NCBI RefSeq assembly: GCF_014133895.1 | Contig: NC_050729.1 | Location: forward strand, 620,001 to 684,000 | Direction: 5' to 3' | DNA from: Torulaspora globosa | Taxonomy: Eukaryota; Ascomycota; Saccharomycetes; Saccharomycetales; Saccharomycetaceae | Length of the DNA: 64,000 nt | Shown: positions 44,731-55,722 of the stretch, piece after piece | Position numbering within the stretch: position 1 is the stretch's first letter | How the letters are laid out: each line of letters opens with the position of its first letter | Program-made: the position numbers and the translations under genes | Notes under the pieces: model-generated | What the model was told of the DNA's origin: nothing | Database searches by the model: none | What the model saw: only the letters and a program-made list of their open reading frames with translations

Positions 44731-47700
44731 TTATTTCTTGTCCGAGCTTCCTTTGAACACAGAGAACAGGGAACGTCTCTTGCCAGTGCTAGCATTGACT
44801 GCGGATTCGCTGTTGTTCAAGGCTTCGCGACGGACTCTCTCGAGATCCAGCGACTGGCGGGCCTTGGCAAACGATCTTCTCATACCGCTGAGACTAGTAG
44901 AGCTCAGATTCACACTGCTGTTGCTATCTGAGGAGTTTTTCGCTTTGTATCTTTCTAAATCGTTCCTGATCTGAGAAGCGGTTTTAGGCCCGCTACCTAT
45001 GTTGGAGCTGTGTTTACGGCTGGTGGCACCGCTGCTATTGGTGGACCCGTGGTTGCCTCTGGCTGCATGTGGTCCGATCTGCGATACGCCATCAGATAAA
45101 GCTGGTGTTGCTTTTTTGCTTGAGGAATGGTTTGCCTTATGTTTAGTAGCTTCCGCTGAGTTATGGTGCCTCGTCAGATTTGGAACATTTTCGCTGTTGA
45201 GATCAGGCGATGAAAAATGTATCTCATGATACTGGAGGTCCAGAGATCTGCGTGTTGGTACATCCTTCGCAGCTTCGTTTTGATGAGCTGCCATTTCCTC
45301 GATACGGAAATCTCGTCTCCTAACAGCGGAAGGTTCAAAAGATCTAGACGAAACGCCCTCTCGGTCGATTCGGAGAGATCTGGCACCTATTTTGGCTTCG
45401 TCGAGGTTCAGATCTATGCTTTCGCTGGAGGCCATGCTGCTGTCCATTCCCCCGGTATGAAGAGCCGGACTATCAATGTCGGTCTTTATATCCTCCTGAC
45501 TCAGATCCATCTCATTGTAACTGAGCTCAAGGCTGGCATGTTTGCCTTGTTGGTTCTGTAAGCTTGTCGCATTATCCCTGTTGGCGTTAGCGTCCTCATG
45601 AGTGCTTCCTTTTTGTTTTGGTGGCGAAAACGCTATCAACAACTCTTCCTCTTTCCCGCTAGGTTCCAAGGCTGCTTCTGAAGTCTCTATAGGGGGCTTT
45701 TCACGGCGAGCTGGCATGGGTGGCGGATTCTCATTCGGGGTAGCGCCTGGGTTCTGGTAGGAAATTGCCTGATCGTAACGGGCCTGACGTTGTTGCGACT
45801 GTGGTGGCCCTATAGGGCGGGGCTGCGGTTCATGGTGTGGTAAATTGAAAGAACCCTTTTGACCTTGCTGCACTGAGTAGTAGGACATGTTAGCATTAGG
45901 GGAAATATTCTGGTAATTATATCCCATGTTGGAGTTACCTATGCCACCCATATGCCTAAACGGATAGGACTGTTGCTGCTTCTGCTGCAAAGCACCAAGC
46001 GGTATTTCAGCAGATCGATAGATGTAGCCACTCTGGGCTTGGCTGACATGCTGTTGTCGTATTTGCTGAGGAGCTTCAGCAATGTACTGGGGACGCTGTT
46101 GTTGCGCTATGCCTTCGCTCTGCGCAACGTAAAGCACCTCGGAGGGAGCATTTGAAGACGGCTGTTGGAGTGGCTGCTGCTGTTGGAGAGGCTGCTGTTG
46201 AAGAGGCTGCGGCTGGGGCTGCGGCCCAGCTGACATGTCGTTGATAAAGAAGTTCTCTGTTTTCGTATGATCTGCGTAACCTTGGGCCATTCTCGGAAAA
46301 GGGTTATTTGATTTATGTTGCTTGATGTTAGGCGCAACATCTGACTTCGTAACGGGTTCCACGATTTCGTCTGAGCTCAACGCTTGAGATCCGCTCATGT
46401 AGGACTTACCACCAGATGAGGCAGAACTGACACTCTTTTGCCTTTGATCTAAATTAGGAGCCGCTAAATGCTGAGTGTATTGCGTGGCAAAAAAGTTTTG
46501 CATTCCCACACCAGTGTCTGTTTTCTCAGTCACCTTTTCTGCAACCGCCTGGTTTATTTGTACATCACTCGAGCCATCAACTGCGTTATCTCCAACCATT
46601 TTGTTTACTATAACTTTCTCTGTTTTCCTGGGTGAGCTTCCTCTGTCAGGCGCCTCTTCAGGTAGGGAAGTCGTGGTTGATTTGTGCTCCGCAGCGTCCT
46701 CTGTCGATGTGGTGACATCGTCCTTCACACTCTCGGGATGCAATTCTGGGGCGTTCGAAGAATCGCGAGACTCTGCTTCCATTGGCACTTTTGCGGAGAC
46801 TTCAAAAGCGGTAATCATCAGATTGTTAAGTATGTTCTCTTCTAGCTGATTGAGACGACCATTCTCTAACTTTTTCTGCTGCAGTACGTACATCTGGTAC
46901 TGTGTATCTTGCAGTTTTGTTTGAAACTCCGTGTATTTCTGGAAATCGTAAGGTCCTGCGCCGTATTTGTCCTCAATGGGAACATCGACACCGATTATGC
47001 TACAAACATGGTTCAGCACTTGATAAATATTCGGTCTCATGTAGGGGTTCTCAGCTAGCATGATTATGATCAAGTTTATTAATTGTGACGAATAGGTGTT
47101 CGGTGGAAACTCGTATTTCGAATGTAATATAGCAAATTGGCCTGTCATCTCGAATGGTGTAATGAAAAAGAGCAGTTTGTATAGAAATATTCCAAGCGCC
47201 CAAATATCAGATTTTTCATTGATTGGCAAACATCGGTAAAGATCGATCATCTCCGGACACCTATATTGGGGAGTGGTATGGACATAAATGTTTTGTGTGA
47301 GAATAGCTATTTCTTGGTGCGTGGTCACGATTGGGAAACACTGGGAAGTCGAGCCAAAGTCGCAGAGCTTGAAATTGTTCTCAGCGTCAACTAGAACATT
47401 TTCAATCTTTATATCGCGATGTATCAAAGGAATCTTGAGATAATGCATCTGAGCAATAGCCAACGAAACATCACGCATTATTTTCAAAATTTCCTGCTCT
47501 GTCAGTTTCGTTGCAAGTCTTTGATTCATATAATCCAATAAAGACTTGTTCGGACAAAGTTCCATGAGCAGTAGGACTTCAAACCCTCCGTTACCATTGT
47601 GACGGCGACAGGCGTTAGAGTCATAGTATTGTACAATGTTCTTCGCTCCCATTAATTGCTTCATAACTTCCACTTCATTTCTCATCTCGCTGAGGCCATT

Positions 47701-47946
47701 CTCATCCTGAACAAGAACCCTCTTCAAACACGCAATCTCACCCGCTTTTAATGGTGTCTTGTCAAATTCATTCAGATACTCGAGAAACTTGACAACATAA
47801 ATCTGGGCAAATCCACCATCTGTTAGGTAATTAACAATCTCAACTTTATGTGATCCAACTGAAACAATCGCACCTGGCTGAAACCTTTCCACCGCGTGAG
47901 TCCCAACGGAACTGGATGTTCGACTAGCACCATTTGTAGTTCCCAT
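44731..47946 (-). CDS. AKL1: AKL1, Ark/Prk-family protein kinase
   Basis: 1071 residues (1108 in S. cerevisiae). Serine/threonine kinase of the NAK family that controls endocytosis and the actin cytoskeleton. Kinase domain at about residues 28-330, with a glycine loop region (LTDGGFAQIYVV), HRDIKIENVLVD near 172 and DFGS near 193. The long C-terminal tail is disordered and includes a Pro/Gln repeat (QPQPQPLQQQPLQQQQPLQ), and it ends in a basic, Ser-rich stretch (GKRRSLFSVFKGSSDKK). The MPARREKPP segment is a candidate SH3-binding site. Position YBR059C. Confidence 0.95.
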   Translation of the reverse strand: MGTTNGASRTSSSVGTHAVERFQPGAIVSVGSHKVEIVNYLTDGGFAQIYVVKFLEYLNEFDKTPLKAGEIACLKRVLVQDENGLSEMRNEVEVMKQLMGAKNIVQYYDSNACRRHNGNGGFEVLLLMELCPNKSLLDYMNQRLATKLTEQEILKIMRDVSLAIAQMHYLKIPLIHRDIKIENVLVDAENNFKLCDFGSTSQCFPIVTTHQEIAILTQNIYVHTTPQYRCPEMIDLYRCLPINEKSDIWALGIFLYKLLFFITPFEMTGQFAILHSKYEFPPNTYSSQLINLIIIMLAENPYMRPNIYQVLNHVCSIIGVDVPIEDKYGAGPYDFQKYTEFQTKLQDTQYQMYVLQQKKLENGRLNQLEENILNNLMITAFEVSAKVPMEAESRDSSNAPELHPESVKDDVTTSTEDAAEHKSTTTSLPEEAPDRGSSPRKTEKVIVNKMVGDNAVDGSSDVQINQAVAEKVTEKTDTGVGMQNFFATQYTQHLAAPNLDQRQKSVSSASSGGKSYMSGSQALSSDEIVEPVTKSDVAPNIKQHKSNNPFPRMAQGYADHTKTENFFINDMSAGPQPQPQPLQQQPLQQQQPLQQPSSNAPSEVLYVAQSEGIAQQQRPQYIAEAPQQIRQQHVSQAQSGYIYRSAEIPLGALQQKQQQSYPFRHMGGIGNSNMGYNYQNISPNANMSYYSVQQGQKGSFNLPHHEPQPRPIGPPQSQQRQARYDQAISYQNPGATPNENPPPMPARREKPPIETSEAALEPSGKEEELLIAFSPPKQKGSTHEDANANRDNATSLQNQQGKHASLELSYNEMDLSQEDIKTDIDSPALHTGGMDSSMASSESIDLNLDEAKIGARSLRIDREGVSSRSFEPSAVRRRDFRIEEMAAHQNEAAKDVPTRRSLDLQYHEIHFSSPDLNSENVPNLTRHHNSAEATKHKANHSSSKKATPALSDGVSQIGPHAARGNHGSTNSSGATSRKHSSNIGSGPKTASQIRNDLERYKAKNSSDSNSSVNLSSTSLSGMRRSFAKARQSLDLERVRREALNNSESAVNASTGKRRSLFSVFKGSSDKK

Positions 47947-48270
47947 AGTGAATATCTAGTGATACTAGACCAGTAAACACTAGCTCAGAGATCTCCCTCT
48001 CGATTAAACTACCTTATTCTAGAAGTACTTGTTTTAAGACGTGGTTGGAAAGGGGGGTCCATAAGAGATTCATCTAAGCCCGAAAAAACAGGAACAACAA
48101 GATAAGCCCACTTTCCACTTGAGAAGGCCTTATTCGAGGTCAATTCGACCTTCAAGACTAATGGTGGCACACCATATCAAATTCTGCCGGGTTCAAGCTC
48201 TCTCTCAGCTTCAGTGTAGCGTTTTTTGCCGGTATTACATAGTATACAATGAAAGCCACGTCTGACGTTT
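47947..48270. other. Intergenic, AKL1 promoter and ORC2 3' end
   Basis: 324 bases between two minus-strand genes. It includes a G-rich stretch near 48050-48060 (AAAGGGGGGTCC). No specific site or RNA gene can be supported. Confidence 0.35.
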
Positions 48271-50097
48271 CTATATTTCTTTAAGCGCTCCAGCCAGCAG
48301 TTTAGTCATCTCAGAGTAATTATATGGCACCCATACGTGCTCGGTTCCCGCTGGGTTTTTCGATATGCTGGCCATTTTGTGCTCGACGAACTCTGTAAGC
48401 ATGCTTCTGAGAGAAAGCTCATTGGAGGCTATAAATTCAGCTGCGCATAGATGCAGAAATTGCTTGAATTCGATTCCCACAGTAGGAATACCGCGTTTCG
48501 TCGGAGCCACTTTTCCTTTGGTGTTTGAAGATTTTTCCATGTTGTTGATCTGCGTCTCAACCAGTAGCTTGTACATTTTCTTGGAGTTGATGGTGAGGGA
48601 CTCCAGGACATACCTGGCACCTTCTGCACCGCTGGCAGAGTCGTTTTTACCCATCCTCATAACGTCTCGGAAAGACGATTCCACGGTGAAGGGCTCGTAA
48701 TTGGTAATATCGTGGAATACAAAGTTATAGTTCTGCGCTTTGAAATTATCCCAGAGGATCGGAGCATAGATGTGATCAGTCGAGCCGACGATCGCAACTT
48801 GTCTGATCAGCGCTAGGTAGCACAGCATGGTTTGAAAGGAGTCCTTTCTCAAACTGGGGCCGTCGAGATTATGCACAATGATGACCACTTTGATGTCGGG
48901 CGGTTCATTCTTGTAAATTTCGATCATTTTCTGGATATGCAATAGTACATGGTTTCCCCAGTACTTGGTCTCATTTCTGCTCAGTTCCTCAGGCAGTATT
49001 GCAGCTGAGATGTCCTTAAACACATCTCTGTAATTACAAGTTGGGTTGTAGCCATTAATGACGATGCAAGGTATGTTGTAATCATTAACATCGAGTGACG
49101 TCTCTGGGTTCGCCTCACGATGCTTTTCCATCTGCGAGTATGCCAGCCGCGGCACTAAATACTCGAAGGCAAACTTTTCGATAAATTCACGTTTCGATCC
49201 CATCCCATAGAAGAGCAACGAAAATCCCTGCAGCAATTCTAGCCAGAATTGCGGGAACATCTTTTTCTGTATTTCAAATAGTTCGGAACGCGCCTTTCTG
49301 TGAAGATAACTGTGAAAGACATTCGATATTAATGCAAACTCTTCTCTCGTCAATTCAGTCGCCATGCTCATCGTATTCTTGGATTTCTTGGAACCTCTAA
49401 CGGCCTTTCTCTGATCGAAATAGCCTTCGTACGTATCGAAAAATGACGAGACTGATTTTTCTGAATGCTGTCTGAACCGTTCCTGGTTCGTCGGAAGCGG
49501 TGTTGGAGTAAAATTTCGGCTTAATTTTAACGATTGCGAGGATGCTGTGTCCTTGTACTCCTGCAAATTGTCCAAGATCACTTTCTTCAGCGGTGATGTA
49601 AAATCATGATCAAAAGTCTTGCTTATAGCAGCTTTTTTTGATGGGGTGGACAATGGATCAGTCAGTTCCACATCCACCTCGAGATCTGGTTCCGATGGAA
49701 GCCTTGGAAAATCTGGCGATCTAGCAGGCTCTAGAGCCTCCGGTTTTGCTTCAGTTACCAAATCACCCTGGTAAACTAAAGGCGAATCCTCCAACTGATC
49801 TGATAACACTGTCTCCTTTCTCTTGCATGGCGATACAAGTCGTCTTCGCTTTTCATTTCTCAATTCGATATGATCTTCCTTGCCCTTTTCGCCTTCCTCT
49901 TCTCTCTTCGCTGCTTTCTGAATCTTTTCCAACAATGCCTTCCTGCTTACTTCCCTTTTCTTCCTTTGCAAATCCTTAATAGGCGTCTGTTGAGCAGATC
50001 CATTACTTCTCACCAGGCCGCACGCAACTCGCTTCGAAGGCGAAGACAAAATATCATTGTGGGCCACAATATCAGATCCCTCCGCACCATCGCCCAT
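48271..50097 (-). CDS. ORC2: ORC2, origin recognition complex subunit 2
   Basis: 608 residues from the first true ATG at 50097 (620 in S. cerevisiae). The N-terminal 230 residues are charged and disordered with several Ser-Pro and Thr-Pro sites (SSPSK, TPIK, DPLSTPSKK, FTSPLKK), likely CDK targets that help block re-replication. The conserved part starts at about residue 250 (LTREEFALISNVFHSYLHRK) and includes the AAA-like core with FYGMGSKREFIEKFA in the Walker-A-like position and VVIIVHNLDGPSLR, then a C-terminal winged-helix region. Position YBR060C. Divergent from KRS1. Confidence 0.95.
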   Translation of the reverse strand: MGDGAEGSDIVAHNDILSSPSKRVACGLVRSNGSAQQTPIKDLQRKKREVSRKALLEKIQKAAKREEEGEKGKEDHIELRNEKRRRLVSPCKRKETVLSDQLEDSPLVYQGDLVTEAKPEALEPARSPDFPRLPSEPDLEVDVELTDPLSTPSKKAAISKTFDHDFTSPLKKVILDNLQEYKDTASSQSLKLSRNFTPTPLPTNQERFRQHSEKSVSSFFDTYEGYFDQRKAVRGSKKSKNTMSMATELTREEFALISNVFHSYLHRKARSELFEIQKKMFPQFWLELLQGFSLLFYGMGSKREFIEKFAFEYLVPRLAYSQMEKHREANPETSLDVNDYNIPCIVINGYNPTCNYRDVFKDISAAILPEELSRNETKYWGNHVLLHIQKMIEIYKNEPPDIKVVIIVHNLDGPSLRKDSFQTMLCYLALIRQVAIVGSTDHIYAPILWDNFKAQNYNFVFHDITNYEPFTVESSFRDVMRMGKNDSASGAEGARYVLESLTINSKKMYKLLVETQINNMEKSSNTKGKVAPTKRGIPTVGIEFKQFLHLCAAEFIASNELSLRSMLTEFVEHKMASISKNPAGTEHVWVPYNYSEMTKLLAGALKEI

Positions 50098-50210
50098 CAC
50101 TACCCCATGAATAGCAAGCTCAATCGGGCTTTATACGTTTGATAGTACGTCAACGAGATGCTCTTCATTATGATCAACATCTTTAAGAGATGGCACCTTT
50201 AGTTCACAAG

Positions 50211-50281
50211 CTGTCCGAAATGGAACCGGTATAGTTTCGGACAGCCTTCAAAACCGTTACCCGTCCGAAATGAAAAATTTT
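50211..50281. promoter_or_regulatory. ORC2/KRS1 divergent promoter: inverted repeat, Reb1 site and RRPE
   Basis: The 342-base gap contains the perfect inverted repeat CTGTCCGAAA (50211-50220) and TTTCGGACAG (50235-50244), a third GTCCGAAA at 50263-50270, an exact Reb1 site TTACCCG (50257-50263), and TGAAAAATTTT (50271-50281), an RRPE match. Reb1 sites commonly set nucleosome-free regions in divergent promoters. RRPE fits a translation gene such as KRS1. Confidence 0.6.
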
Positions 50282-50439
50282 GAATTTTTTTCTTTTCGAT
50301 TTCCGATGACTCTGGTTCTCGTCTTCTCGAGCTGTATGAGTATTGATATAGAAGTACCAATTGATAGCAGAAGAGAGGTGGAGGTGTCTTAATTGAGCCA
50401 ATCTTACTGAGATCTCCTTACCAAGATATTAGAAGCAAA

Positions 50440-52230
50440 ATGTCTCAAGAAGACGCCACCAAAACTGCCGTTGACGGCGTCGCCAACTTGCATCTCGACG
50501 ATGTCACCGGTGAAATGGTTTCGAAATCTGAATTGAAGAAACGTATCAAGCAAAGACAAGTTGAAGCTAAGAAAGCCGCTAAGAAGGCATCTGGTCAACC
50601 ACAACCAGAGCCAAAGAAAAAGAAATCTGATCTAATGGCCGATTTGTCTCCAGCACAGTACTTCGAAGCTAGAAGCCGTCAAATTAAGGAACTGAAAAAG
50701 ACCCACTCACCAAATCCTTATCCACACAAATTTCACGTCTCGATCAGCAATCCACAATTCTTGGAAAAATATGCTTATTTGGAGAGAGGGCAAACTCTGC
50801 CAGACGAAAAGGTTGCTATTGCCGGTAGAATTCATGCAAAGAGAGAGTCCGGTTCCAAACTGAAGTTTTATGTCTTGCATGGCGACGGTGTCGAAGTTCA
50901 GCTGATGTCTCAATTGCAAGATTACCATGATGAGAAGGCTTATGAGGCCGACCACGATTTGTTGAAGAGAGGAGATATCGTGGGTGTTGAGGGTTACGTG
51001 GGTAGAACTCAACCAAAAAAAGGTGGTGAAGGTGAAATCTCTGTGTTTGTCAGCCGTATTCAGCTGTTGACTCCTTGCTTGCACATGTTACCAGCCGACC
51101 ACTTTGGTTTCAAAGACCAAGAAACAAGATACAGAAAGCGTTATTTGGATTTGATCATGAATAAAGATTCTCGTAAGCGTTTCATCACTCGTTCCAAGAT
51201 CATCACCTATATCAGAAAGTTCTTGGACTCGAGAGACTTTATCGAAGTTGAAACGCCGATGATGAACGTCATCGCTGGTGGTGCCACTGCTAAACCATTT
51301 GTCACACATCACAATGATTTGAACATGGATATGTTCATGAGAATTGCACCAGAGTTGTTCTTGAAGGAATTGGTCGTTGGTGGTATGGACCGTGTCTACG
51401 AAATCGGTAGACAATTCAGAAATGAAGGTATCGATATGACTCACAACCCTGAATTCACCACCTGTGAGTTCTATCAAGCATTTGCCGATGTTTATGACCT
51501 AATGGACATGACTGAGGTTATGTTCTCCGAAATGGTCAAGGAAATCACCGGCTCTTACGTGATCAAGTACCACCCAGATCCAAACAACCCAGAGAAGGAG
51601 TTAGAGTTGAACTTTTCCAGACCTTGGAAGAGAATCAATATGATCGAAGAACTTGAGAAAAGATTCAATGTCACTTTCCCTTCGGGTGATCAACTGCACA
51701 CTGCGGAAACTGGTAAATTCTTAAAGAAGATTTTGGATGACAATAACATGGAGTGCCCACCACCATTGACTAACGCACGTATGCTGGACAAGTTAGTCGG
51801 TGAATTGGAGGATACATGTATCAACCCTACTTTCATATTCGGTCATCCACAAATGATGTCACCACTGGCTAAATACTCCAGAGACAAACCGGGTCTATGT
51901 GAACGTTTCGAAGTGTTCGTTGCTACCAAAGAAATCTGTAACGCTTACACAGAATTGAACGATCCATTCGACCAAAGAGACCGTTTCGAAGAGCAAGCCA
52001 GACAAAAGGACCAGGGTGACGATGAAGTTCAATTGATCGATGAAGTTTTCTGTAACTCACTTGAGTATGGTTTGCCACCAACTGGTGGTTGGGGTTGCGG
52101 TATCGACAGACTAGCAATGTTCCTAACTGACTCCAACACTATCAGAGAAGTCTTGCTGTTCCCAACATTGAAACCTGACGTCTTGAGAGATGAAGTCAAG
52201 AAAGAAGAATCTCAAGCGAAGGCCGCCTAG
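50440..52230 (+). CDS. KRS1: KRS1, cytosolic lysyl-tRNA synthetase
   Basis: Class IIb synthetase, 596 residues (591 in S. cerevisiae). Residues 1-70 are a Lys/Ala-rich eukaryotic tRNA-binding extension. The anticodon-binding OB fold follows at about 120-220 ([20 protein letters not shown]). The catalytic domain has motif 2 near 323 ([18 protein letters not shown]) and motif 3 near 550 ([16 protein letters not shown]). Very strong preferred-codon bias shows high expression. Position YDR037W; convergent with ENA. Confidence 0.97.
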   Translation: MSQEDATKTAVDGVANLHLDDVTGEMVSKSELKKRIKQRQVEAKKAAKKASGQPQPEPKKKKSDLMADLSPAQYFEARSRQIKELKKTHSPNPYPHKFHVSISNPQFLEKYAYLERGQTLPDEKVAIAGRIHAKRESGSKLKFYVLHGDGVEVQLMSQLQDYHDEKAYEADHDLLKRGDIVGVEGYVGRTQPKKGGEGEISVFVSRIQLLTPCLHMLPADHFGFKDQETRYRKRYLDLIMNKDSRKRFITRSKIITYIRKFLDSRDFIEVETPMMNVIAGGATAKPFVTHHNDLNMDMFMRIAPELFLKELVVGGMDRVYEIGRQFRNEGIDMTHNPEFTTCEFYQAFADVYDLMDMTEVMFSEMVKEITGSYVIKYHPDPNNPEKELELNFSRPWKRINMIEELEKRFNVTFPSGDQLHTAETGKFLKKILDDNNMECPPPLTNARMLDKLVGELEDTCINPTFIFGHPQMMSPLAKYSRDKPGLCERFEVFVATKEICNAYTELNDPFDQRDRFEEQARQKDQGDDEVQLIDEVFCNSLEYGLPPTGGWGCGIDRLAMFLTDSNTIREVLLFPTLKPDVLRDEVKKEESQAKAA

Positions 52231-52443
52231 ATTCTAGAATACTTGCTTCAATATAAATAGATTGTGTTTTAGTGAATTTCCAAAAAAAAATGACTTATCA
52301 ATGCATCTAACATTCATGATATTATGCTATGAAAATTATATTGTAATATTCTACCTGCCAGGGATCAACCGTACTCTCAAAATCCTGTGAGCTCAAAAAT
52401 GACAACACTGAAGGCCCAAAAAAAATCAGGAAAATCGACATGC

Positions 52444-55400
52444 TCAATATTTGCCACGCAAATTGATTTCCGTTTGCATCGTAGTGCTTGTGCTGTAGGC
52501 CTCAAATGGGTCATGTCCCGACTTCTTCTCCAAATCGTTCTCCGGATTCTCAGCTTTACCTTTGTTCTTGAAATATAATCTCTTGAAATACTTGTAAAGC
52601 TCCGCACCGGCACAAAAGGCAATAGTAAAACCAAATGCAATACCCCACTCGTAGGTAATAGGGCCGTGTAGGAAAACTCTCGTGTTTATGACGGGGATGT
52701 ATACGACTGGGAAAGCCGTAGCAAATGCAATGATGATCGAGAAGAATAGGAACTTATTGGACCAAATGTCCTTAAAAAATTGCGTGTAGGGCGTGTCAGT
52801 CTCCGGTTGCATCTTGAAGAATGATCTTCTCATATCAACGACTTCCCAAGCAAGAATTAATGCACACCAAGTCATGGTAGCGAATGTGGCTGACCGTGCT
52901 CTGAAGACACCATGACATGACGCACTGTCATGTTTATCACAGTTAGAGCCAAGGTTGCCGCCCTCCTTGCCATAAATGATCGATGTGAAAGCTCCCATAC
53001 AACAGCCCGCCATGATAAAACCATAGGCGAACATATCGATAATGCATTCCCAAGTGAAGATACCATGCCTAGAATCATTTGGAGGTCTATCCATGAGATC
53101 AGGGGCAGCTTTTTCCAAACCAAGACCCATCGCTGGAAAACAGGAAGTAAATACAATGATCCATAACACTTCGACAGGAGATAGAGGAAAGACAGATCTG
53201 TTATTCTCATCACGGAAAACCAAACCGATAATCAAATAGAGTGCTTGAGCGACATTTTCGGCCAACAGCTGTAGGACGAACTTTTGAATGTTGTCGTTCA
53301 TTCTTCTACCTTCTTCGACGGCATTCAGGATCGAGGCGAAATTGTCGTCACTTAAGATAATGTCTGAAGCGTCCTTGGCGACATCTGAACCATTGATACC
53401 CATTGCGATACCTACATTGGCCATCTTCAGCGAAGGAGAATCATTCACACCATCACCGGTCATAGCACAGAACTTGTCACGACGATGCAAAGCTTCAATC
53501 ATACGAACCTTGGTCTGTGGAGAACAACGGGCAATGACCAGGGGAAGAACGGGCAAGTCGTCAATTTCCTCTTCCGAGAGCTGGTCGAACTGAGTACCGG
53601 TCATAACCATGATATCGACAACTTCCTTTGGGTAGTGGTACAAATTAGTGGGTAAGATGCCCACTTCTTGAGCAATAGCCTTTGCAGTTCCAGGGAAGTC
53701 ACCAGTCAACATACGAACATTGATACCTGCATTGTGGAATCTCTTGACCGCTCCAGCTGTTTCATTCCTTGGAGGGTCATAGATACCTATTAAACCTAGG
53801 AAACATAACTCAGACTCGACGAAGCTTCTATTAGTGGCCAAATTAGTTTTCACATCTTCATTCACAGCATCTCGAGGAATGATCTTCTTTGCAAATGCAA
53901 GCACTCTCAAACCTTCGGAGGAAAGAGTGTCAATGTTTTTCTTGATTATTTCGATGTCTTTATCGCCTAGCGAGGTCATTTCGTCATCGCCCGCACCGCC
54001 ATACCAATATTTACAACAGTCTAAAACACTTTCAAACGCTCCCTTTGTGAAAACCGTTTGCGAGTTGTCGGTCCTATTCTCGTAGACAGCAGACATTCTC
54101 TTGATCGTGGAATCGAAGGGAAACTCAGCTGCCTGGGCGAACTTGGCACCGGTGTCAACCTTTTCATCACAACTATAATTGCTGCCATCTGAAGAAGAGA
54201 TGGACTCTCCAGTAAGTGAAGAACGAGGCATCTCCATCTTCCTGGCGAAGACCTGAATAGCGATCTCGGTCGGATCGCCATGGGCCTTCCATTGCTGAGT
54301 CTCTGGATCCTGGAATACGGTAGCGATATTTGCCAATGCGGCTGTCTCGAGCCACTGCGTAAAGAGACCTGTAGCCATGTCGGGAGGCAGGTCATTGCTG
54401 TAATATCTATTTTTGAAGTTTTCCAAGAATCCAACATCCTCGGTTTCGTTATGCACGTATTCATATGGTGACAGACGTGGGATCACATTGAGTTCACCAG
54501 CAAAAGGATTGAAGGGCTCGTTAGAGTTGTTTACCGTGATAGTACCAAACTTTGGAACCCAGATTTGTCTGGTCAGCATTCTACCCTGGGTCAAAGTGCC
54601 TGTCTTATCGGAGCAAATGTCGTTAACGGCCCCCAATGCCTCCAGGGAGTCCAGCTTTCTGATGATGACATTTCTAGAGACCATAACCGCAGCCCCCACA
54701 GACATCGTGATCGTGAGAACCACCACCAAAGAGGAAGGAATCATCGACAAAGCAACGCAAATCGCATACACGGCCACATCGCGGTCCACATTGAACTTTT
54801 GCGAAGCCATGACAATAATGGCAAACACCACTGCTATCCCGAACAACAGAATGGCCAATTTGGACAGCTTACGGTGCAAAGGGGTACCAATCGTGGTCCC
54901 TAGGAATGCACCGCAGGTACGTTTGGTGGAAATCCACGCATTCTGGAAAAAACTCTTTGCCGGGTCTCTCGAGATAAGCCCCTCAGCCCCTCTCAGGGAC
55001 TGCGCAATCTTACCAATCTCAGTGTTGAGACCTGTCTTGATCACTACACCTTGGGCCCTACCTTTCACCACGGTCGACGACGAAAACGCCAAATTCAGCC
55101 GATCGCCGATCGGAGTGTCCTCCTCCAAACTGTACACTGCATCCGGATCCTTGACAACGGACAGCGATTCTCCAGTGAGTAACGCTTCGTCCGTCTCAAA
55201 GTTGCTCGAGCTGATCAACCGTAGATCTGCTGGAATGGTGTCTCCGACCTTGACCAGACATATATCACCAGGCACGACGCCCTTCGAGCCCACATTCTCG
55301 GATCTACCATCACGAAGAATATGCGCAGTAGCCGAGCTCAGTGTTTTCAGCGAGTTCATGGTCTTGGAGGCCTTACATTCCTGGTAGATACCGATGACCA

Positions 55401-55722
55401 CATTGATCCCAACCACAAATGCAATCACGCCGCCGGTGATCCAGTCCCGGATCGCGAATGCGATAATCATCGAGATGATCAGCACCAAGATCATCGCGTT
55501 ACAAATCTGATGGATCGCCATCGCCTTGTAATCAATTTTGGCATCATCGCCCAGCGAATTCTCACCAATTTCCTTGACTCGGTGTTCAAACTCCGTCCCC
55601 GAAAGACCTTTGTCTAGGTCTGTCGCGAGTTTTTCGGCGGCTTCAGCCGCCGTGAGCGTATGAAAATCTGTAAATTCAAAATCTATCGAAGAGCTATTAT
55701 TGCTGCTTCTGTTCCTGTCCAT
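52444..55722 (-). CDS. ENA1: ENA, P-type Na+/Li+ (K+) efflux ATPase
   Basis: 1092 residues (1091 in S. cerevisiae Ena1). Plasma-membrane pump of P-type ATPase class IID that exports sodium, and potassium at high pH. Seen: the N-terminal cation ATPase domain (TAAEAAEKLATDLDKGLSGTE), the LLTGESL loop, the phosphorylation site DKTGTLT near residue 370, the TGDGVNDSPSLKMANVGIAMG hinge near 754, and about ten membrane helices. S. cerevisiae carries a tandem array (ENA1/2/5, YDR040C-038C) at this position; here there is one complete copy, and no second copy or remnant is seen before TRM7. Confidence 0.95.
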   Translation of the reverse strand: MDRNRSSNNSSSIDFEFTDFHTLTAAEAAEKLATDLDKGLSGTEFEHRVKEIGENSLGDDAKIDYKAMAIHQICNAMILVLIISMIIAFAIRDWITGGVIAFVVGINVVIGIYQECKASKTMNSLKTLSSATAHILRDGRSENVGSKGVVPGDICLVKVGDTIPADLRLISSSNFETDEALLTGESLSVVKDPDAVYSLEEDTPIGDRLNLAFSSSTVVKGRAQGVVIKTGLNTEIGKIAQSLRGAEGLISRDPAKSFFQNAWISTKRTCGAFLGTTIGTPLHRKLSKLAILLFGIAVVFAIIVMASQKFNVDRDVAVYAICVALSMIPSSLVVVLTITMSVGAAVMVSRNVIIRKLDSLEALGAVNDICSDKTGTLTQGRMLTRQIWVPKFGTITVNNSNEPFNPFAGELNVIPRLSPYEYVHNETEDVGFLENFKNRYYSNDLPPDMATGLFTQWLETAALANIATVFQDPETQQWKAHGDPTEIAIQVFARKMEMPRSSLTGESISSSDGSNYSCDEKVDTGAKFAQAAEFPFDSTIKRMSAVYENRTDNSQTVFTKGAFESVLDCCKYWYGGAGDDEMTSLGDKDIEIIKKNIDTLSSEGLRVLAFAKKIIPRDAVNEDVKTNLATNRSFVESELCFLGLIGIYDPPRNETAGAVKRFHNAGINVRMLTGDFPGTAKAIAQEVGILPTNLYHYPKEVVDIMVMTGTQFDQLSEEEIDDLPVLPLVIARCSPQTKVRMIEALHRRDKFCAMTGDGVNDSPSLKMANVGIAMGINGSDVAKDASDIILSDDNFASILNAVEEGRRMNDNIQKFVLQLLAENVAQALYLIIGLVFRDENNRSVFPLSPVEVLWIIVFTSCFPAMGLGLEKAAPDLMDRPPNDSRHGIFTWECIIDMFAYGFIMAGCCMGAFTSIIYGKEGGNLGSNCDKHDSASCHGVFRARSATFATMTWCALILAWEVVDMRRSFFKMQPETDTPYTQFFKDIWSNKFLFFSIIIAFATAFPVVYIPVINTRVFLHGPITYEWGIAFGFTIAFCAGAELYKYFKRLYFKNKGKAENPENDLEKKSGHDPFEAYSTSTTMQTEINLRGKY

